Of a stretch of 7,291 nt of DNA, positions 6,683 to 7,291 are shown in pieces. Each line of letters starts with the position of its first letter. Position 1 is the stretch's first letter. The position numbers were made by a program, and so were the translations under genes. The stretch is from contig JAHCKU010000155.1 in the NCBI GenBank assembly GCA_026125625.1, forward strand, positions 1-7,291, written 5' to 3'. This DNA is from Burkholderiales bacterium (lineage in GTDB: Bacteria > Pseudomonadota > Gammaproteobacteria > Burkholderiales > SHXO01). The notes below the pieces were generated by a model. The model was not told the origin of the DNA. It saw only the letters and a program-made list of their open reading frames with translations, and did no database searches.

Positions 6683-6754
6683 GTGATTGCCTTGGGCCGC
6701 GTGTTTGTGAAAGAATTGGTCACGAGCCGTTTCCCAAAGGTGACATCAGAATGA
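6683..6754 (+). CDS. Possible 23-aa leader ORF overlapping the rppH start
   Basis: A GTG at 6683 is preceded by GGGGAGG (6672-6678), a strong Shine-Dalgarno with 4 nt to the start codon, which is slightly short. It opens a 23-codon frame with predicted C-terminus LVTSRFPKVTSE, ending in a TGA that overlaps the rppH ATG as ATGA (6751-6754). The same frame is open from the stop of the preceding gene, with further possible starts at ATG 6626 (42 aa) and ATG 6644 (36 aa). It matches no family I recognise. rppH has its own ribosome-binding site, so coupling is not required, and an open frame of this length is not rare in GC-rich DNA. It could be a leader peptide or chance. Confidence 0.27.
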   Translation: MIALGRVFVKELVTSRFPKVTSE

Positions 6755-7291
6755 TCGATCGAGACGGGTATCGCCCGAACGTCGGGATCATCCTGGTCAA
6801 TCCGCGTAACGAGGTGTTCTGGGGCAAGCGCGTGAAGGAGCACGCGTGGCAGTTTCCGCAGGGTGGCATCAAGCCGGGCGAGTCGCCGGAACGAGCCATG
6901 TTCCGGGAACTGACCGAGGAGGTCGGTCTGGAGGCGCGGCATGTCAAGATCCTTGGACGCACGCGTCACTGGCTGCGCTACGACGTCCCCACTACCTGGT
7001 TGCGGCGCGATTGCCGCTTGCAATATCGTGGACAGAAGCAGATCTGGTATCTGCTGCGCATGCTCGGGCGCGATTGCGACGTGTGCCTGCGTCGCAGCGA
7101 GCGGCCGGAGTTCGACGCATGGCGTTGGAATGAATACTGGATTCCGCTCGACAGCGTGATCGAATTCAAGCGCGAGGTATACCACCAGGCGCTGACCGAG
7201 TTGTCGCGCTTCATTCCGTCCGTCGGTGCGCGCCAGCCCGATCCTGCGCAGCCGCACCACTCATCCGCGGCGGAAGATTCGCTGCGCATCA
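6751..7291 (+). CDS. rppH: RNA pyrophosphohydrolase RppH (Nudix), 3' end outside window
   Basis: The first 180 codons of a Nudix hydrolase that converts 5'-triphosphate (or diphosphate) mRNA ends to monophosphate, triggering RNase E-dependent decay. The N-terminus MIDRDGYRPNVGIILVN is typical of the family. The Nudix box is complete: Gly38, Glu44 and RELTEEVGL at 52-60, with Glu53, Glu56 and Glu57 as metal ligands at the same numbers as in E. coli RppH. GQKQIWYLL and the later EFDAWRWNEYW and FKREVYHQAL segments are also characteristic. The part after about residue 160 is a Pro/His/Ser/Ala-rich tail, probably disordered, and the frame is still open at the window edge, so this protein is longer than E. 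coli's 176 aa. AGGTGA at 6738-6743 lies 7 nt before the ATG and supports the start. Its neighbourhood with proS is separated here by the SpeE-like gene. Confidence 0.96.
   Translation, partial: MIDRDGYRPNVGIILVNPRNEVFWGKRVKEHAWQFPQGGIKPGESPERAMFRELTEEVGLEARHVKILGRTRHWLRYDVPTTWLRRDCRLQYRGQKQIWYLLRMLGRDCDVCLRRSERPEFDAWRWNEYWIPLDSVIEFKREVYHQALTELSRFIPSVGARQPDPAQPHHSSAAEDSLRI

Noticed and set aside
6676..6692. Sigma-54-like GG-N10-GC spacing upstream of rppH (GGCTGCGTGATTGC).
   Set aside because: Only GGC and TTGC match the consensus; the rest of the -24 element is wrong, and no activator gene is nearby.

Overview
This is a GC-rich window with densely packed genes on both strands and typical bacterial gene architecture. 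A proteobacterial-type prolyl-tRNA synthetase with an internal editing domain, a proteobacterial RppH, and a MaoC-phosphotransacylase fusion followed by acetate kinase together suggest a beta- or gammaproteobacterium. The genus cannot be named from the sequence alone. There are no tRNA or rRNA genes, CRISPR arrays, transposases or phage genes; this looks like ordinary chromosomal housekeeping DNA.

Layout. Positions 43-1354 hold a two-gene minus-strand unit: a WrbA-type NAD(P)H:quinone oxidoreductase, then a HugZ-like split-barrel/DUF2470 protein 13 bp downstream. A 71-bp divergent intergenic region (1355-1425) carries a perfect TATAAT inside a 24-bp dyad. From there a plus-strand pair runs to 4023: a 465-aa fusion of a MaoC-type enoyl-CoA hydratase with a phosphate acyltransferase, and acetate kinase 12 bp later. 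This pair could turn an acyl-CoA into acyl phosphate and then carboxylate plus ATP. The acetate kinase gene converges on proS (4039-5751, minus) with only 15 bp between stop codons.

Upstream of proS, a 79-bp divergent region (5752-5830) leads to a plus-strand spermidine-synthase-like protein (5831-6610). A 140-bp gap follows, containing a possible small ORF and a hairpin. The window then runs into rppH (from 6751), which is cut off by the window edge after 180 codons.

Functionally the genes form three loosely related groups: redox/heme (wrbA and HugZ-like), acyl-CoA overflow and ATP recovery (MaoC-Pta and AckA), and information processing (ProS and RppH) with a polyamine-synthase-fold protein between them. 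I see no clear novel multi-gene system. The points most worth a second look are the operator-like dyad at wrbA, the unusual Shine-Dalgarno/anti-Shine-Dalgarno tract between proS and the spermidine-synthase-like gene, the atypical active-site motif of that protein, and the small ORF overlapping the rppH start.
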